DNA of 64,000 bases from Paraburkholderia ginsengiterrae (GTDB taxonomy: Bacteria > Pseudomonadota > Gammaproteobacteria > Burkholderiales > Burkholderiaceae), in contig NZ_LXKA01000033.1 of NCBI RefSeq assembly GCF_001645125.1, forward strand, positions 105,981 through 169,980. The letters run 5' to 3'. This document shows positions 25,748-34,894 of this stretch, in pieces. Within the stretch, counting starts at the first letter, position 1. Each line of letters opens with the position of its first letter. The notes beneath the pieces are model-generated. The model was given only the letters and a program-made list of their open reading frames with translations, did not search any database and had not been told where the DNA came from. A program made the position numbers and the translations under genes.

Positions 25748-26634
25748 AGATTCGCCGGCCCGGCCCAGCGGCACAGAACGATAGCGGCAAGACCTTTTCG
25801 CCGGAGGTGTCTCACGCGCCGACCGCGCTGATCGCCGAGGACGAACCGCTCATCGCAGCCGCGCTTCAGCGGGAGCTGATGGTGGCCTGGCCGGAGTTGC
25901 AGATTCTCGCGACGGTCGGTAACGGCCAGGTTGCCATCGAGCGCATCGTCGCCTTGCAGCCGGATGTCGCGTTCCTCGACATTTCAATGCCGGGCTCGAC
26001 CGGTCTCGACGTTGCGCGCGCGTGCACGAATCTCGCGGCGCCGCCGCAGATCGTGTTCGTGACCGCCTACGATCAATACGCGTTGGACGCGTTCGATGCC
26101 GCCGCGATCGACTATCTTCTGAAGCCCGTCGATGCCACGCGGCTCGCGCGCACGATCGACAGGTTACGCGTTCAGCTTGCGCGCGCGCCAACGGATGCGA
26201 TGCCGCGTGCCCAGATGCAGGCTCATCTGCAACGACTGCTCTACCAGCTGGAGCAGATCACGCGCAGCGCCCAGTTGGAAAATCGCGCGCAGGACAGCGG
26301 CCGCAGCGCGCCGCTACGCTATCTGCGCGCATCCAGCGGGAGCGACATCAGGATAGTGCCGGTGGAAGAGGTGTTGTACTTCGAGGCTGCAGACAAGTAT
26401 GTCGTCGTCACGACGCGTACGGGAGAACTGCTGATCCGCACGAGCCTCAAGGAGTTGTGTTCGCAACTGGACCCGGCGCGCTTCTGGCAGGTGCACCGAA
26501 GCACCGTGGTGAACGTCGACCAGGTGGAGAGCGCATCCGTCAGCGCGCTAGGGAAAATGTCGCTGAAGCTGCGCGGCCACGACGGCGCGATCGCAGTGAG
26601 CAAACAATACGCACACATCTTCCGGCAGATGTGA
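25744..26634 (+). CDS. Response regulator with LytTR DNA-binding domain
   Basis: A 296-residue transcription factor. The receiver domain begins after a 25-residue tail and has Asp79 (VAFLDISMP) as phosphoacceptor and Lys in IDYLLKPVDA. The C-terminal LytTR domain (RYLRASSGSDIRIVPVEEVLYFEA, FWQVHRSTVVNVDQVESAS) binds DNA through beta strands. A helical linker of about 45 residues with coiled-coil character separates them. Its ATG overlaps the kinase stop. Together with the DUF2306-like protein it forms a complete signalling operon inside the accessory patch; target genes are not evident. Confidence 0.9.
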   Translation: MKIRRPGPAAQNDSGKTFSPEVSHAPTALIAEDEPLIAAALQRELMVAWPELQILATVGNGQVAIERIVALQPDVAFLDISMPGSTGLDVARACTNLAAPPQIVFVTAYDQYALDAFDAAAIDYLLKPVDATRLARTIDRLRVQLARAPTDAMPRAQMQAHLQRLLYQLEQITRSAQLENRAQDSGRSAPLRYLRASSGSDIRIVPVEEVLYFEAADKYVVVTTRTGELLIRTSLKELCSQLDPARFWQVHRSTVVNVDQVESASVSALGKMSLKLRGHDGAIAVSKQYAHIFRQM

Positions 26635-26953
26635 AGCGGCACATGCGGAGCGAATTGCTTCGCCGCAGTTACGTCGGAAAGGTCGTAATTGCGATTAGGC
26701 CGACTATCGCAACAGCAGCGTTGTTTGCGCGCTCGCGTCCGCAGGTGCGCCGACCGTCTCGAATGGGCGAGCGGCGACGAATGACCGTTCCCGGGCAACA
26801 CTCCTGCCGCTCACGCAGCTTCCAGTGTGTTGCATCCACCGGTTGAATCCGCCACCCTGAACGGACATTCAGCGTTCTCGTAAGCGGACGGTCGCGAACA
26901 ACGATTCGGAACATTCATTCGAGAGCCTCCGACCAAGTTGCTAACGCCACAAG
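26635..26953. other. 319-bp intergenic stretch
   Basis: Lies between the LytTR regulator and the convergent Imm42-like gene. No gene, hairpin with T-run or repeat is supported here. Confidence 0.5.
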
Positions 26954-27517
26954 TCAGGTTGGGCTTTGGCGGGAAAGAAACGCTGCTGACTCATCGAACC
27001 ACCGAAGGAATTTGCCGATCGCGTCCGTGACAGCGGGCGCCGACGCGTGCAACGACACAACTCTCGCCGTGGCGCGCGGCCGAATAAGTACCTTTACCGG
27101 CTGCGCTGGAGGGGAGAAAATGAAAGACTTACCTTCGCGGTCGAACTGCTCCCCCCAGTTTGTCAAGAAATTGAAAATCCCATATTTTTCCCAATCGTGC
27201 TCGCACTCAAGAGCAGTCCGATTGTCTCGTTCGAGTAATTGATCTCCTCTAGCCCCATACAGCAACCTATCAATACGATCGATTAGCTGTTCATCGCTCA
27301 GACCGTCGAGCTCACTGAGCCAAAGATTCGGTAGGGCCGTGCCAAGTTTCGTAAAACCTAAATACGCCGGATACAAGGAGCATCGAGGATTGGTGAAGTC
27401 GCCCACTGCAGTGTTTGCGCACCATACCTGCATCCGCCCATAGACCGCGGACGGAGGCGCCAGACCAGGCTCGATCATGGCTTCTATTGCAAATTCAGAT
27501 TTCGCACCGAATAACAT
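26954..27517 (-). CDS. Imm42-like immunity protein (orphan)
   Basis: A 187-residue soluble protein. The N-terminal pattern (MLFGAKSEFAIEAMIEP, GRMQVWCANTAVGDF, LYPAYLGFTKLG) resembles immunity protein family 42, which neutralises polymorphic or contact-dependent toxins. A central WEKYGIFNFLTNWGEQFD block carries the conserved aromatic residues. No toxin, Rhs, VgrG or CdiA sequence is present within the window. It may guard against toxins of competitors or be the leftover of a toxin-immunity pair. Homology is judged by pattern, so moderate certainty only. Confidence 0.55.
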   Translation of the reverse strand: MLFGAKSEFAIEAMIEPGLAPPSAVYGRMQVWCANTAVGDFTNPRCSLYPAYLGFTKLGTALPNLWLSELDGLSDEQLIDRIDRLLYGARGDQLLERDNRTALECEHDWEKYGIFNFLTNWGEQFDREGKSFIFSPPAQPVKVLIRPRATARVVSLHASAPAVTDAIGKFLRWFDESAAFLSRQSPT

Positions 27518-27755
27518 TGATCGATGTCCGTGGTCCTAAGGCGGCAGTGTCTTGCTAAATTTCGGCGATTGTCGACGATCTACGGCGCTTCGTCGAATGT
27601 CCCAAAGTGGCCGCACCGAGACGTGGCCGCATCGTAGTAGTTCGGCCAGCACGAACACTCGGGCGGTCCCGTCCCTGCTTACGACACATCTACCTCGCAT
27701 GATTCGGGCGCTGCCCACCGCGCGTTTCGTGCCTGCTTTAGTCGGGCCCGGCATC

Positions 27756-28547
27756 CTATGGCTTGGGGCCCTCCTTGGCCTCAGCAAAGCGGCTTTGTAC
27801 CGCGATGAGTTGGTCATCGGTGGTTGCCACCAGCCACAACCGTGCGTGCTCCGCGATTTGGCGGTTGTGGTCCTTCAACGGGCCCATTGCCGCAGCGGAC
27901 TTCCAGACCACGGGGCCAATTCGGCTGCTCCTGCCCGACGGCGCACCCACCAGCAGGCAATATGGCCCGAGAGGAAGTGAGACAAACGGAAGGGCCGGAC
28001 TAGCGCGCACGCGCCAGTCGATGAACGGCGTCTCGCTGATGAGCAGGGGCATGGGTAGGCCGTAAAGCACACTGAAATCGTACAGCGCCAATTGCTCGCG
28101 CATGCCCGTGTAGATACGCCGGATATCGTCGACAACTGCAGCGCGGATTTCATCCTCGAACATGGGTTCCTGTGCATAGCGTGCGAAGGCTTCCTGGGCA
28201 CTCAACTGATATGCGCTGAACAGGCCGAGCTCCATGCAGTCCTGCGCAGCGCGCTGGACCTCCACGATAGTGCCTGCTTCCTCGGGCTTGCCTAACTGCG
28301 CTGCCCTCAAAAACCGGGCAAGCCCCGCCTCCTGGATCGCAGGACCTTCCACAGACGCATCGTCGTTAGCATCCTTGTCTAGCGGCACGTAAATGTATTC
28401 TTCGGCCGCGAAGCGCGACTTCTTCCCTTCGTCAAACTTGATTTCGCCGTCGGTGCAGTCCAGATATCGAGTGCCGATTCGGCCATGCTCCCAGATCCAA
28501 TTTTTGAGGAGCGGACGTAGCGGATGCAGCCGGTCGTGATTGGCCAT
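27756..28547 (-). CDS. DUF4238-like protein of unknown function
   Basis: A 263-residue soluble protein. The N-terminal LLKNWIWEHGRIGTRYLDC, followed by AAEEYIYVPL, and the later LPMPLLISETPFIDWRV and PFVSLPLGPYCLLVGAP have the layout of DUF4238 proteins (a K-N-W/F start, an AAE..Y step, then a D/ETP..P..PL..L block). Such genes are common in defence-rich or otherwise accessory regions, and this one sits beside an orphan immunity gene and a frameshifted DUF2971 gene. No catalytic motif is evident. The 238 bp between it and the Imm42-like gene hold nothing I can support. Confidence 0.5.
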   Translation of the reverse strand: MANHDRLHPLRPLLKNWIWEHGRIGTRYLDCTDGEIKFDEGKKSRFAAEEYIYVPLDKDANDDASVEGPAIQEAGLARFLRAAQLGKPEEAGTIVEVQRAAQDCMELGLFSAYQLSAQEAFARYAQEPMFEDEIRAAVVDDIRRIYTGMREQLALYDFSVLYGLPMPLLISETPFIDWRVRASPALPFVSLPLGPYCLLVGAPSGRSSRIGPVVWKSAAAMGPLKDHNRQIAEHARLWLVATTDDQLIAVQSRFAEAKEGPKP

Positions 28548-28657
28548 TGGAGTCTCCTGGTGCTCCAGTATAGATCCACGTGACCGCTTGCTCTATTTGG
28601 GAGGGGGCCGGGTATTAAATCTCACTGGTGGGTCGGCCCTCTCGAATCAGGCTAGGG

Positions 28658-29566
28658 TTATCGCTGGCTGTCACGGACATCTCCCGCTGCCTGTTGAGCA
28701 AACCATTGGAGGATGCGTTGGCGCGCCGGATGCAAGGCCCCGGCAGTTTGCAGCCAAAGCACATAGACTCCGGTGGTCTTTAACGGTGTGCCGAAGGGAA
28801 CGATCAGCTTGCCGCGGCCGATCGCTTCCTGCGCCAAAGTCAGATCCGTCATGGCGACACCCAATCCGCGGCTGGCTGCATCCATTGCCAGTTCGTCCAG
28901 GTTGAACGTCATGTGCCGGTAGTCGGCGTCGTCCGCTTTTCCCCGCGCCTGAAGCCAGCGCTTCCACTCGTGGTGGCCGGTCGAGCCGTGAATCAGGGTG
29001 TGCTGATCTAAATCCTCCAGCGTGGCTGGAGGCAGTTTGCCGTCGACCAGGGAGGGCGCGCACACCGGCACGAGAAACTCGTCGAAGAGCGTGAGGAATG
29101 CCGGGTCTCTGCGCATTTCGGGAAGGTAAAGGATGTAGGCATCGCACTCACCCGATGGATCGACCATCTCGGTCGCCACCGTCTCTATCGACAGTGACAA
29201 ATCGGAGCATTGCGCATAGAAGTCGACCATCCGCGGCAACAACCAGCGGACCGCCACCGAAACGAATATGCGGATGCGGAAAGGCCTGTCCCGTCGCGTG
29301 AGTTGCTCATTGAGCATCCGCAACTCGCCGAGCACCTTGCGCGCAACGTCGAGCACCGCCTTTCCGTGCTCTGTCAGCTGCATGCTTCGGCTGTTGCGAA
29401 CTAGCAGCGGCGCGCCGTAATGGCTTTCCAGTTGCTGAATCTTCCTGCTTACCGCGCTTTGGGTCAGATGCAGCTTTTCCGCCACTTCGGTAAAGCTGGC
29501 CGACTCCGCCACGAGCGCGAGTGCCTGAAGGGCCTGGAGAGAGGGTGGACGATAAATCTTATCCAT
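28658..29566 (-). CDS. LysR-family transcriptional regulator (GcvA-like)
   Basis: A 302-residue regulator. The N-terminal winged helix-turn-helix reads LALVAESASFTEVAEKLHL then TQSAVSRKIQQLE, and the rest is a type 2 periplasmic-binding effector domain. It is transcribed away from the FAD oxidoreductase gene that begins at 29721, the classical LysR arrangement, so it probably controls that gene and the PotF-like gene downstream. The PSLQALQALALVAE opening is typical of GcvA-type regulators of amine or amino-acid metabolism. The ligand is unknown. Confidence 0.9.
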   Translation of the reverse strand: MDKIYRPPSLQALQALALVAESASFTEVAEKLHLTQSAVSRKIQQLESHYGAPLLVRNSRSMQLTEHGKAVLDVARKVLGELRMLNEQLTRRDRPFRIRIFVSVAVRWLLPRMVDFYAQCSDLSLSIETVATEMVDPSGECDAYILYLPEMRRDPAFLTLFDEFLVPVCAPSLVDGKLPPATLEDLDQHTLIHGSTGHHEWKRWLQARGKADDADYRHMTFNLDELAMDAASRGLGVAMTDLTLAQEAIGRGKLIVPFGTPLKTTGVYVLWLQTAGALHPARQRILQWFAQQAAGDVRDSQR

Positions 29567-29720
29567 GCGTTTTTGGAATTCTTGAATGAATTAATAACGC
29601 TGGATAACCCACCCAGCTCCCAATATATTTGCACAAACCACAAGGCATTCTCACGCAAGAATGCCAATTATTCATACTTCTGACAATTGCATCCCCGCGC
29701 TTCGTGGTAGGAGACGTGCT

Positions 29721-31025
29721 TTGATCGAAAATATTTGCGGCTGGATTGCGCAGGCTGGCAGCTCGCCGGCCGGTGCGACCCTGAAAGGAACTCAGCAAGC
29801 CGACTGGCTGGTGATCGGGGGCGGCTTCACCGGATTGGCTGCTGCGCATACGCTCGCCGAACTGCACCCGCAATCGCGCATCGTTATCGTCGACCGGCAG
29901 CGCGCGGCTCAGGGCGCTTCGGCGCGCAACTCCGGTTTCGTGGTCGCGTACGAGCGGCCCGAACCCGAAGAACTGATCGGCCAGCCACTCAATGACCAAT
30001 ACCGTCGCGTGACGGCAATCGGCAAAGCGGCAAGCGACGAGGTAAGCCGACGCGTGACGACCCTCGGCATCGAATGCGATCTGAGCCGCGACGGCTACTT
30101 CTTTGCCGTCCGTGATCCGGCGAAACTCGATCAGGCGGAAGCCCAGGTGCGAACCCTGCGGGAAGCCGGGGCAAGTGCCGAACTACTGGACGGCCCGGCG
30201 TTGTCGCAGCGATTGGGGCCGTCTTTCTACCAGGCCGGAATATGGTGCGGCGGCGGCAATGGCCTGCTGCAACCGGCCAGGTACGCCAAAGGGTTGCGGG
30301 ACACATTGCCCGAGAACGTATGGCTCTGTGAGAACACGGAGATCGTCAGCCTGGAGCGGATGAATGGCGGCAAGATTCGCGCGCGGTCGCACGACGTGGA
30401 CATCGAAGCTGGGCAGGTCATCATTTGTGTCGGCGCCTTTCTGCAAAGAGTCGGGGTGAGAGACCGCGCGGTGTTTCCGCTCGAACTGAGTGCCTCGCTC
30501 ACCCGGCCGCTGAACGAAGAGGAGCAGGCCCGGCTGGGGAACGCGGCCCCGTGGGGCGTGCTATCGACCCGGGTTGCCGGCGCCACGGTGCGTCTGACGC
30601 CCGACCAGCGCCTCATGATTCGCAACACGGTGGAGTATCGCCATCGAGATCTCGCGGGCCGCTCGCTCGAGGTTCGGCGGGACCGTCATCTGCGAGGATT
30701 GCAGCGCCGGTTCCCGTGGGTCACCAGCGAACACCTGCAATTCACCTGGACCGGCCACCTGAGCGCGACACGATCCGGGGAGCCGCGGTTCGCGAAGCTC
30801 GAACGTGGCGTCTATGCCGCTGCCGGATGCAATGGTTCCGGTGTGGCGCGCGGCACCCTGTGGGGACGACTGCTGGCGGAAATGGCATCTGGAGGCCAGT
30901 CGGCGTTGCTGACCGCCGTCCTCGACCACGCCAGGCCAGGCTGGGTACCCCCGAGCCCTTTCCTCGATATCGGCGCCGCAATCCGTTTGAAGTACGAAGC
31001 GCATCGCGCCGAAACCGAATCGTGA
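29721..31025 (+). CDS. FAD-dependent amine/amino-acid oxidoreductase (DAO family, PuuB/OrdL-like)
   Basis: Flavoprotein of about 434 residues that would oxidise a secondary or primary amine. The FAD-binding Rossmann motif is ADWLVIGGGFTGLAAAHTLAE followed by ASARNSGFVV, and the C-terminal FAD contact is GVYAAAGCNGSGVARGTLWG. A TTG start at 29721 with AGGAG seven bases before it gives an N-terminus (MIENICGWIAQ) like that of OrdL/PuuB-type enzymes; the longer frame from 29661 has no such site. The next gene encodes a PotF-like polyamine-binding protein, so gamma-glutamylputrescine or a related polyamine derivative is a reasonable but unproven substrate. Confidence 0.85.
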   Translation: MIENICGWIAQAGSSPAGATLKGTQQADWLVIGGGFTGLAAAHTLAELHPQSRIVIVDRQRAAQGASARNSGFVVAYERPEPEELIGQPLNDQYRRVTAIGKAASDEVSRRVTTLGIECDLSRDGYFFAVRDPAKLDQAEAQVRTLREAGASAELLDGPALSQRLGPSFYQAGIWCGGGNGLLQPARYAKGLRDTLPENVWLCENTEIVSLERMNGGKIRARSHDVDIEAGQVIICVGAFLQRVGVRDRAVFPLELSASLTRPLNEEEQARLGNAAPWGVLSTRVAGATVRLTPDQRLMIRNTVEYRHRDLAGRSLEVRRDRHLRGLQRRFPWVTSEHLQFTWTGHLSATRSGEPRFAKLERGVYAAAGCNGSGVARGTLWGRLLAEMASGGQSALLTAVLDHARPGWVPPSPFLDIGAAIRLKYEAHRAETES

Positions 31026-31090
31026 GCGCAACGGTTGCCTCGGACGATCCCCTTTCTCTACTCCCCTAACATGCCCCAAAAAAGGACAGC

Positions 31091-32224
31091 ATGATGAGCG
31101 TTTCCCACTCTGGACCTCGATTCAGGCGAGCGGTCTTCGCGAGCCTCTTCATGACGGCTGCCGTGGCCGCATGGATGGCACCGCTCGCCCGCGCGGCGGA
31201 TGCCGAGTTGAATGTGTACAACTGGTCGGACTACATTGCGAAAGACACGATCCCGAACTTCGAAAAGCAGACCGGCATTCACGTTCGATACGACAACTAT
31301 GACAGCAACGATACATTGCAGGCCAAATTGCTCACTGGCAACTCGGGCTACGATATCGTCGTGCCGACGTCGAACTACATGGGCGCGCAGATCCAGGCCG
31401 GCGTGTATCAGAAGCTCGACAAGTCGAAGCTGCCGAACCTGAAGAACCTGAGCCCGACGCTGATGCAGATGGTCGCGGGCGCCGACCCGGGCAATCAGTA
31501 TGGCGTGCCTTGGGCGTTTGCGGTAATCGGTATCGGCTACAACGCGCAGGCCGTGCAGAAGCTGCTCGGCGCAAACCCGCCCGTCGACGGCTGGGCGCTG
31601 GTGTTCGATCCTGCAAATCTCGCGAAGCTCAAAGGTTGCGGCGTTTCCTTCCTCGACGAATCGATCGACGTCTTTGCGGCGGCGCTGCAATACATGCACA
31701 AGGATCCGAACAGCACGAATCCGGCCGATTATCAGGCCGCATTTGAAATGCTGAAGAAAGTCCGGCCCTATGTAACCGAGTTCAACTCGTCGGGCTACAT
31801 CAACGATCTCGCCAACAATGACGTTTGCGTCTCCATCGGCTTTGCCGGCGATGTCGGCATCGCGCATCGGCGCAGTGCGGATGCGAAACGTCCGTATGAC
31901 ATCAGATTCTCGAACGTCAAGGAGGGCGGCCTGGTCGCCTTTGACATGATGGCGATTCCGAAAGACGCACCGCATCCGGAGGCGGCGCTCCAGTGGATCA
32001 ACTACATCGAGGATCCGAAGGTGAACGCCGCAATCACCAACGAAGTGTATTACCCAACCGCAAACGTGCCGGCGCGCAAATTCGTGACACCTACGATCGC
32101 GCAGGATTTGTCAGTCTATCCACCGGACGATGTATTCAAGAAAATGACGTTGATGAAACCGAAGCCTGTCGAGATTCTTCGGCTCGAAAACCGGCTGTGG
32201 ACGCAACTGAAAACCGTTCATTGA
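31091..32224 (+). CDS. PotF/SpuD-like polyamine-binding periplasmic protein
   Basis: Periplasmic binding protein of 377 residues with an N-terminal signal peptide ending near ARAADAE. The mature start LNVYNWSDYIAKDTIPNF is the PotF signature and the body keeps the family layout (VVPTSNYMGAQIQAGVYQ, YVTEFNSSGYINDLANND). It belongs to spermidine/putrescine uptake systems, but no potGHI-type ATPase or permeases are adjacent, so it is an orphan or works with components elsewhere. It shares the order of the paralogue at 50.1-51.2 kb, to which it is strikingly similar. It probably shares a transcript with the preceding oxidoreductase (65-bp gap). Confidence 0.9.
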   Translation: MMSVSHSGPRFRRAVFASLFMTAAVAAWMAPLARAADAELNVYNWSDYIAKDTIPNFEKQTGIHVRYDNYDSNDTLQAKLLTGNSGYDIVVPTSNYMGAQIQAGVYQKLDKSKLPNLKNLSPTLMQMVAGADPGNQYGVPWAFAVIGIGYNAQAVQKLLGANPPVDGWALVFDPANLAKLKGCGVSFLDESIDVFAAALQYMHKDPNSTNPADYQAAFEMLKKVRPYVTEFNSSGYINDLANNDVCVSIGFAGDVGIAHRRSADAKRPYDIRFSNVKEGGLVAFDMMAIPKDAPHPEAALQWINYIEDPKVNAAITNEVYYPTANVPARKFVTPTIAQDLSVYPPDDVFKKMTLMKPKPVEILRLENRLWTQLKTVH

Positions 32225-32613
32225 TAGCGGAAGATTCCAGAGTGAGGCTGGACCCAATGGGCTGCCCGTTCGATGGGCGCAGTGCGGCTTTCGAACCGAG
32301 ACGGCTTGCGTGAATCGGACGATGTGCGGCGCGAATAGCCGGGGCGGGGACATTTCATGTCACAGCATGCGTTGCAGCACCGGTATTGCCCGCCCGTTAC
32401 GACTTCGTCCGACCGGCTGAGCGACCATTTAGTCGAATGTCTGCTGCCCGGCTTCTGCCTGACATTCGAGTGTCCACGTAAAGGCGAAGACCAACGTTCC
32501 TTCATGACCGGCTCCGGCCGGTCACACAATTTGCCCCTCCGCAGCGCTATCAAACACACGCGCTCGGCCGAAAACCGTATCAGCAGGGTCAACACACTTT
32601 ATTTTTGCTGAGC
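32225..32613. other. Gene-free stretch before the glutaminase remnant
   Basis: About 390 bp with no supported open frame. It contains a short TGACCGG / CCGGTCA hairpin near 32.5 kb but no T-run. It may be the decayed body of the glutaminase copy whose tail follows. Confidence 0.4.
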
Positions 32614-32670
32614 GCAGATGTGCTCGCGCTCGCGTGGTTGACGACGCATACGGGGCAGTCGATTTTTTGA
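32614..32670 (+). pseudogene. Remnant of a glutaminase C-terminus
   Basis: Eighteen codons and a stop read ADVLALAWLTTHTGQSIF, matching the end of the intact glutaminase at 21.9 kb (KALEMLTTLTGQSIF) including the stop position. The rest of the gene is not recognisable. At nucleotide level the last 20 bases are nearly the same in both places. A second glutaminase gene was present here and has been almost completely lost, or this tail moved here. Confidence 0.65.
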
Positions 32671-32736
32671 TCTCGCGGGTGCGGATAGCTACCGGCAAAA
32701 AGGCTTACCTCGCCCGCTTTGCCGGTAACGCAGCCT

Positions 32737-33768
32737 TCAGTCAATGAGTTCAGCACCCGTCGTGAGGACAATCTTTCCAAAGTGCGTGCCGGAATCGATC
32801 AGCTCGTGCGCGCCGCGAGCGTCGGCAAGCGCAAAGGTCTTGTAGACAACCGGTTTGACCTTGCCGCTCTCGATATGCGGCCAGACATGCTGCTCCAGTT
32901 CGTTGATGATGGTCGCCTTGTCCGCGGATGTGCGCGAACGCAGCGTCGAGCCCATATGCGTCAGACGTTTGGTCAGCATCGGCACGATGTTGAGATCTTT
33001 CGCCGGCCCCTTGATCACGCCCACCTGGAGGATCCGTCCGTCCATGGCAGCGGCGTCGTAGTTTCTGGCCACGTAGTCGCCAGCGATAATGTCGAGGATC
33101 ACGTCGACGCCTTTTCCATCGGTAATGCGCTTCGTTTCGGCGACGAAATCGTCCTCGCGGTAGTCAATCGCGACGTCTGCGCCTAGCGCCCGGCTGGCCT
33201 CCCCATGCGCCTGCGAGCCAACTGTCGTGATGATTTTCGCCGCGCCGAATGCCTTCGCCAGCATGGTCGCCGTGGTGCCGATACCTGACGCACCACCATG
33301 GATCAGCACCGATTCGCCAGCAACCAGTTTGCCGCGCTGGAACAGGTTCAGCCATACCGTCATGAACGTTTCGGGCATGGCCCCCGCTTCCACCAGCGTC
33401 AAGCCTTTAGGGATACGCATGGTGTTGCTGGCGTACGCGACGGCATATTCCGCGTAACCGCCACCGGGAATCAATGCACAGACCACGTCGCCGACCCGGA
33501 ATTGGGACACGTCGGCGCCAATGGCAACCACTTGGCCTGCCACTTCCAGTCCCGGAATGTCCGAGGCACCGGGGGGCGGATCGTACAGCCCCTTGCGCTG
33601 GAAAACGTCCGGGCCGTTCACGGCCGCCGCGTGAATGCGGATCAGAACCTGATCGGCCGCCGGTGCCGGCACCGGGCGCGTAGTCGGCACCAGCACCTCA
33701 GGACCACCAGGCTCTTTGATTTCAATCGCCGTCATGGACGACGGCACACGATAAGTTGAAGCAGACAT
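32737..33768 (-). CDS. NAD(P)H quinone oxidoreductase, zinc-independent MDR family
   Basis: A 343-residue medium-chain dehydrogenase of the quinone oxidoreductase (Qor/PIG3) type. Seen are IHAAAVNGPDVFQRKGLYDPP split as in PIG3-like proteins, the nucleotide-binding VLIHGGASGIGTTATMLAKAFGA and IDYREDDF after the second strand; the zinc ligands of alcohol dehydrogenases are absent. It reduces quinones or enones with NADPH. The start at 33768 has AGGAG eight bases upstream. It is divergent from a LysR regulator that likely controls it through a palindrome at 33891. Confidence 0.9.
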   Translation of the reverse strand: MSASTYRVPSSMTAIEIKEPGGPEVLVPTTRPVPAPAADQVLIRIHAAAVNGPDVFQRKGLYDPPPGASDIPGLEVAGQVVAIGADVSQFRVGDVVCALIPGGGYAEYAVAYASNTMRIPKGLTLVEAGAMPETFMTVWLNLFQRGKLVAGESVLIHGGASGIGTTATMLAKAFGAAKIITTVGSQAHGEASRALGADVAIDYREDDFVAETKRITDGKGVDVILDIIAGDYVARNYDAAAMDGRILQVGVIKGPAKDLNIVPMLTKRLTHMGSTLRSRTSADKATIINELEQHVWPHIESGKVKPVVYKTFALADARGAHELIDSGTHFGKIVLTTGAELID

Positions 33769-33890
33769 GGCTACCACTCCTTCAATTGATGAGGCTCGAT
33801 TGATCCGGGCGGATCAGTGAACGAGGAACTCTTGCGCTCAGTATAGGCATCGACATTGATGAACAAATGCAGCAATATTCACGTTCTGGG

Positions 33891-33904
33891 ATGCAAATTT
33901 GCAT
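33891..33904. promoter_or_regulatory. Perfect palindrome between quinone oxidoreductase and LysR genes
   Basis: ATGCAAATTTGCAT is a perfect 14-bp palindrome ending just before the AGGAGG of the LysR gene at 33920. It contains the T-N11-A framework used by LysR proteins and is well placed for autorepression. Confidence 0.55.
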
Positions 33905-33919
33905 CAGGAGGGTGGCACG

Positions 33920-34852
33920 ATGAACTGGGATGACGCACGCGTGTTTCTCGCGGTGGAGCGCGAAAAAACGCTCCGTGGTGCGGCCAGGACGCTCAATCTC
34001 GATCAGGCGACAGTCGGCAGACGGATCGCGGCACTGGAGCACGCGCTGCGTGCAACGCTCTTCCTGCGCACCTCCGAGGGTTACGCGTTGACCGCCGCAG
34101 GCGAGGCGGCGCTGAGATCGGCGGAGAAAATGGAACACTCCGCCCACGAACTCGTCAGACGAACTCAAGGCACGGACACACGGCTTGCGGGGGACGTCAG
34201 GGTCACCAGCACCGACTCGATTGCGCTCGAATTCCTGCTTCCCGCCATCGAACGCATGCATGCCGCGCATCCGGACGTGCGCGTCCTGCTGGATACGTCG
34301 ACGCGCATGTTGAGTCTGGCAAAGCGCGAAGCGGATATCGCGGTCCGCTCCGTCAGACCGGACAATCCCGATCTGGTCGCGCGGCGCCTCGCTCGCTGGC
34401 CCATGGCGCTCTTTGCATCAAATGCGTACCTCGAGCAGCACGGCAAACCTGCAGCGGGCTCCGCATTCGCGGGCCATGATCTTGTTGTCTATCAGGGAAA
34501 CTGGACCGGCAATGGATCTCAGACTCTGGCTGGCGAACCGATACATGCGGGGCGAATCGTATCGACCTTCAATTCCAGCCTCATGCTACGCACCGCGGTA
34601 AAGGCCGGCCTTGGCATCGGCGAGCTTCCGATCCATCTGGCCGAACACGACGGCCTTGTGCAGCTATGGCCGGAACCCGCACGTGGAGCAGTCTACGAAA
34701 TCTGGCTCGTCACGCATCAGGACCTTCGGCATACCGCGCGCATCACAGCCATGATCGACGGCATCGTCGCCGCGTTCGAAGGTCACACGACGCACACAAA
34801 GGTGTCGCAGAAGGACCCGGCATCCACAAAAATTGGGCACCCACAGCGGTAA
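33920..34852 (+). CDS. LysR-family transcriptional regulator
   Basis: A 310-residue regulator with helix-turn-helix ARVFLAVEREKTLRGAARTL then LDQATVGRRIAALE, and a substrate-binding domain. The opening MNWDDARVFLAVE is that of the group regulating quinone oxidoreductases and efflux in Burkholderia. AGGAGG eight bases before ATG 33920 decides the start. It diverges from the quinone oxidoreductase and is followed 42 bp later by the extradiol dioxygenase gene; the two may be co-transcribed but the dioxygenase has its own ribosome-binding site. The C-terminal 20 residues (HTTHTKVSQKDPASTKIG) look like an unconserved tail. Confidence 0.9.
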   Translation: MNWDDARVFLAVEREKTLRGAARTLNLDQATVGRRIAALEHALRATLFLRTSEGYALTAAGEAALRSAEKMEHSAHELVRRTQGTDTRLAGDVRVTSTDSIALEFLLPAIERMHAAHPDVRVLLDTSTRMLSLAKREADIAVRSVRPDNPDLVARRLARWPMALFASNAYLEQHGKPAAGSAFAGHDLVVYQGNWTGNGSQTLAGEPIHAGRIVSTFNSSLMLRTAVKAGLGIGELPIHLAEHDGLVQLWPEPARGAVYEIWLVTHQDLRHTARITAMIDGIVAAFEGHTTHTKVSQKDPASTKIGHPQR

Positions 34853-34894
34853 CGCAACTATCCTTGGTGATAGGGGAATCGCAGGGTGACGCTC

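Noticed and set aside
32357-32611. Plus-strand frame of 84 codons between the PotF-like gene and the glutaminase remnant
   Set aside because: No domain, no ribosome-binding site, and it runs into the decayed segment.
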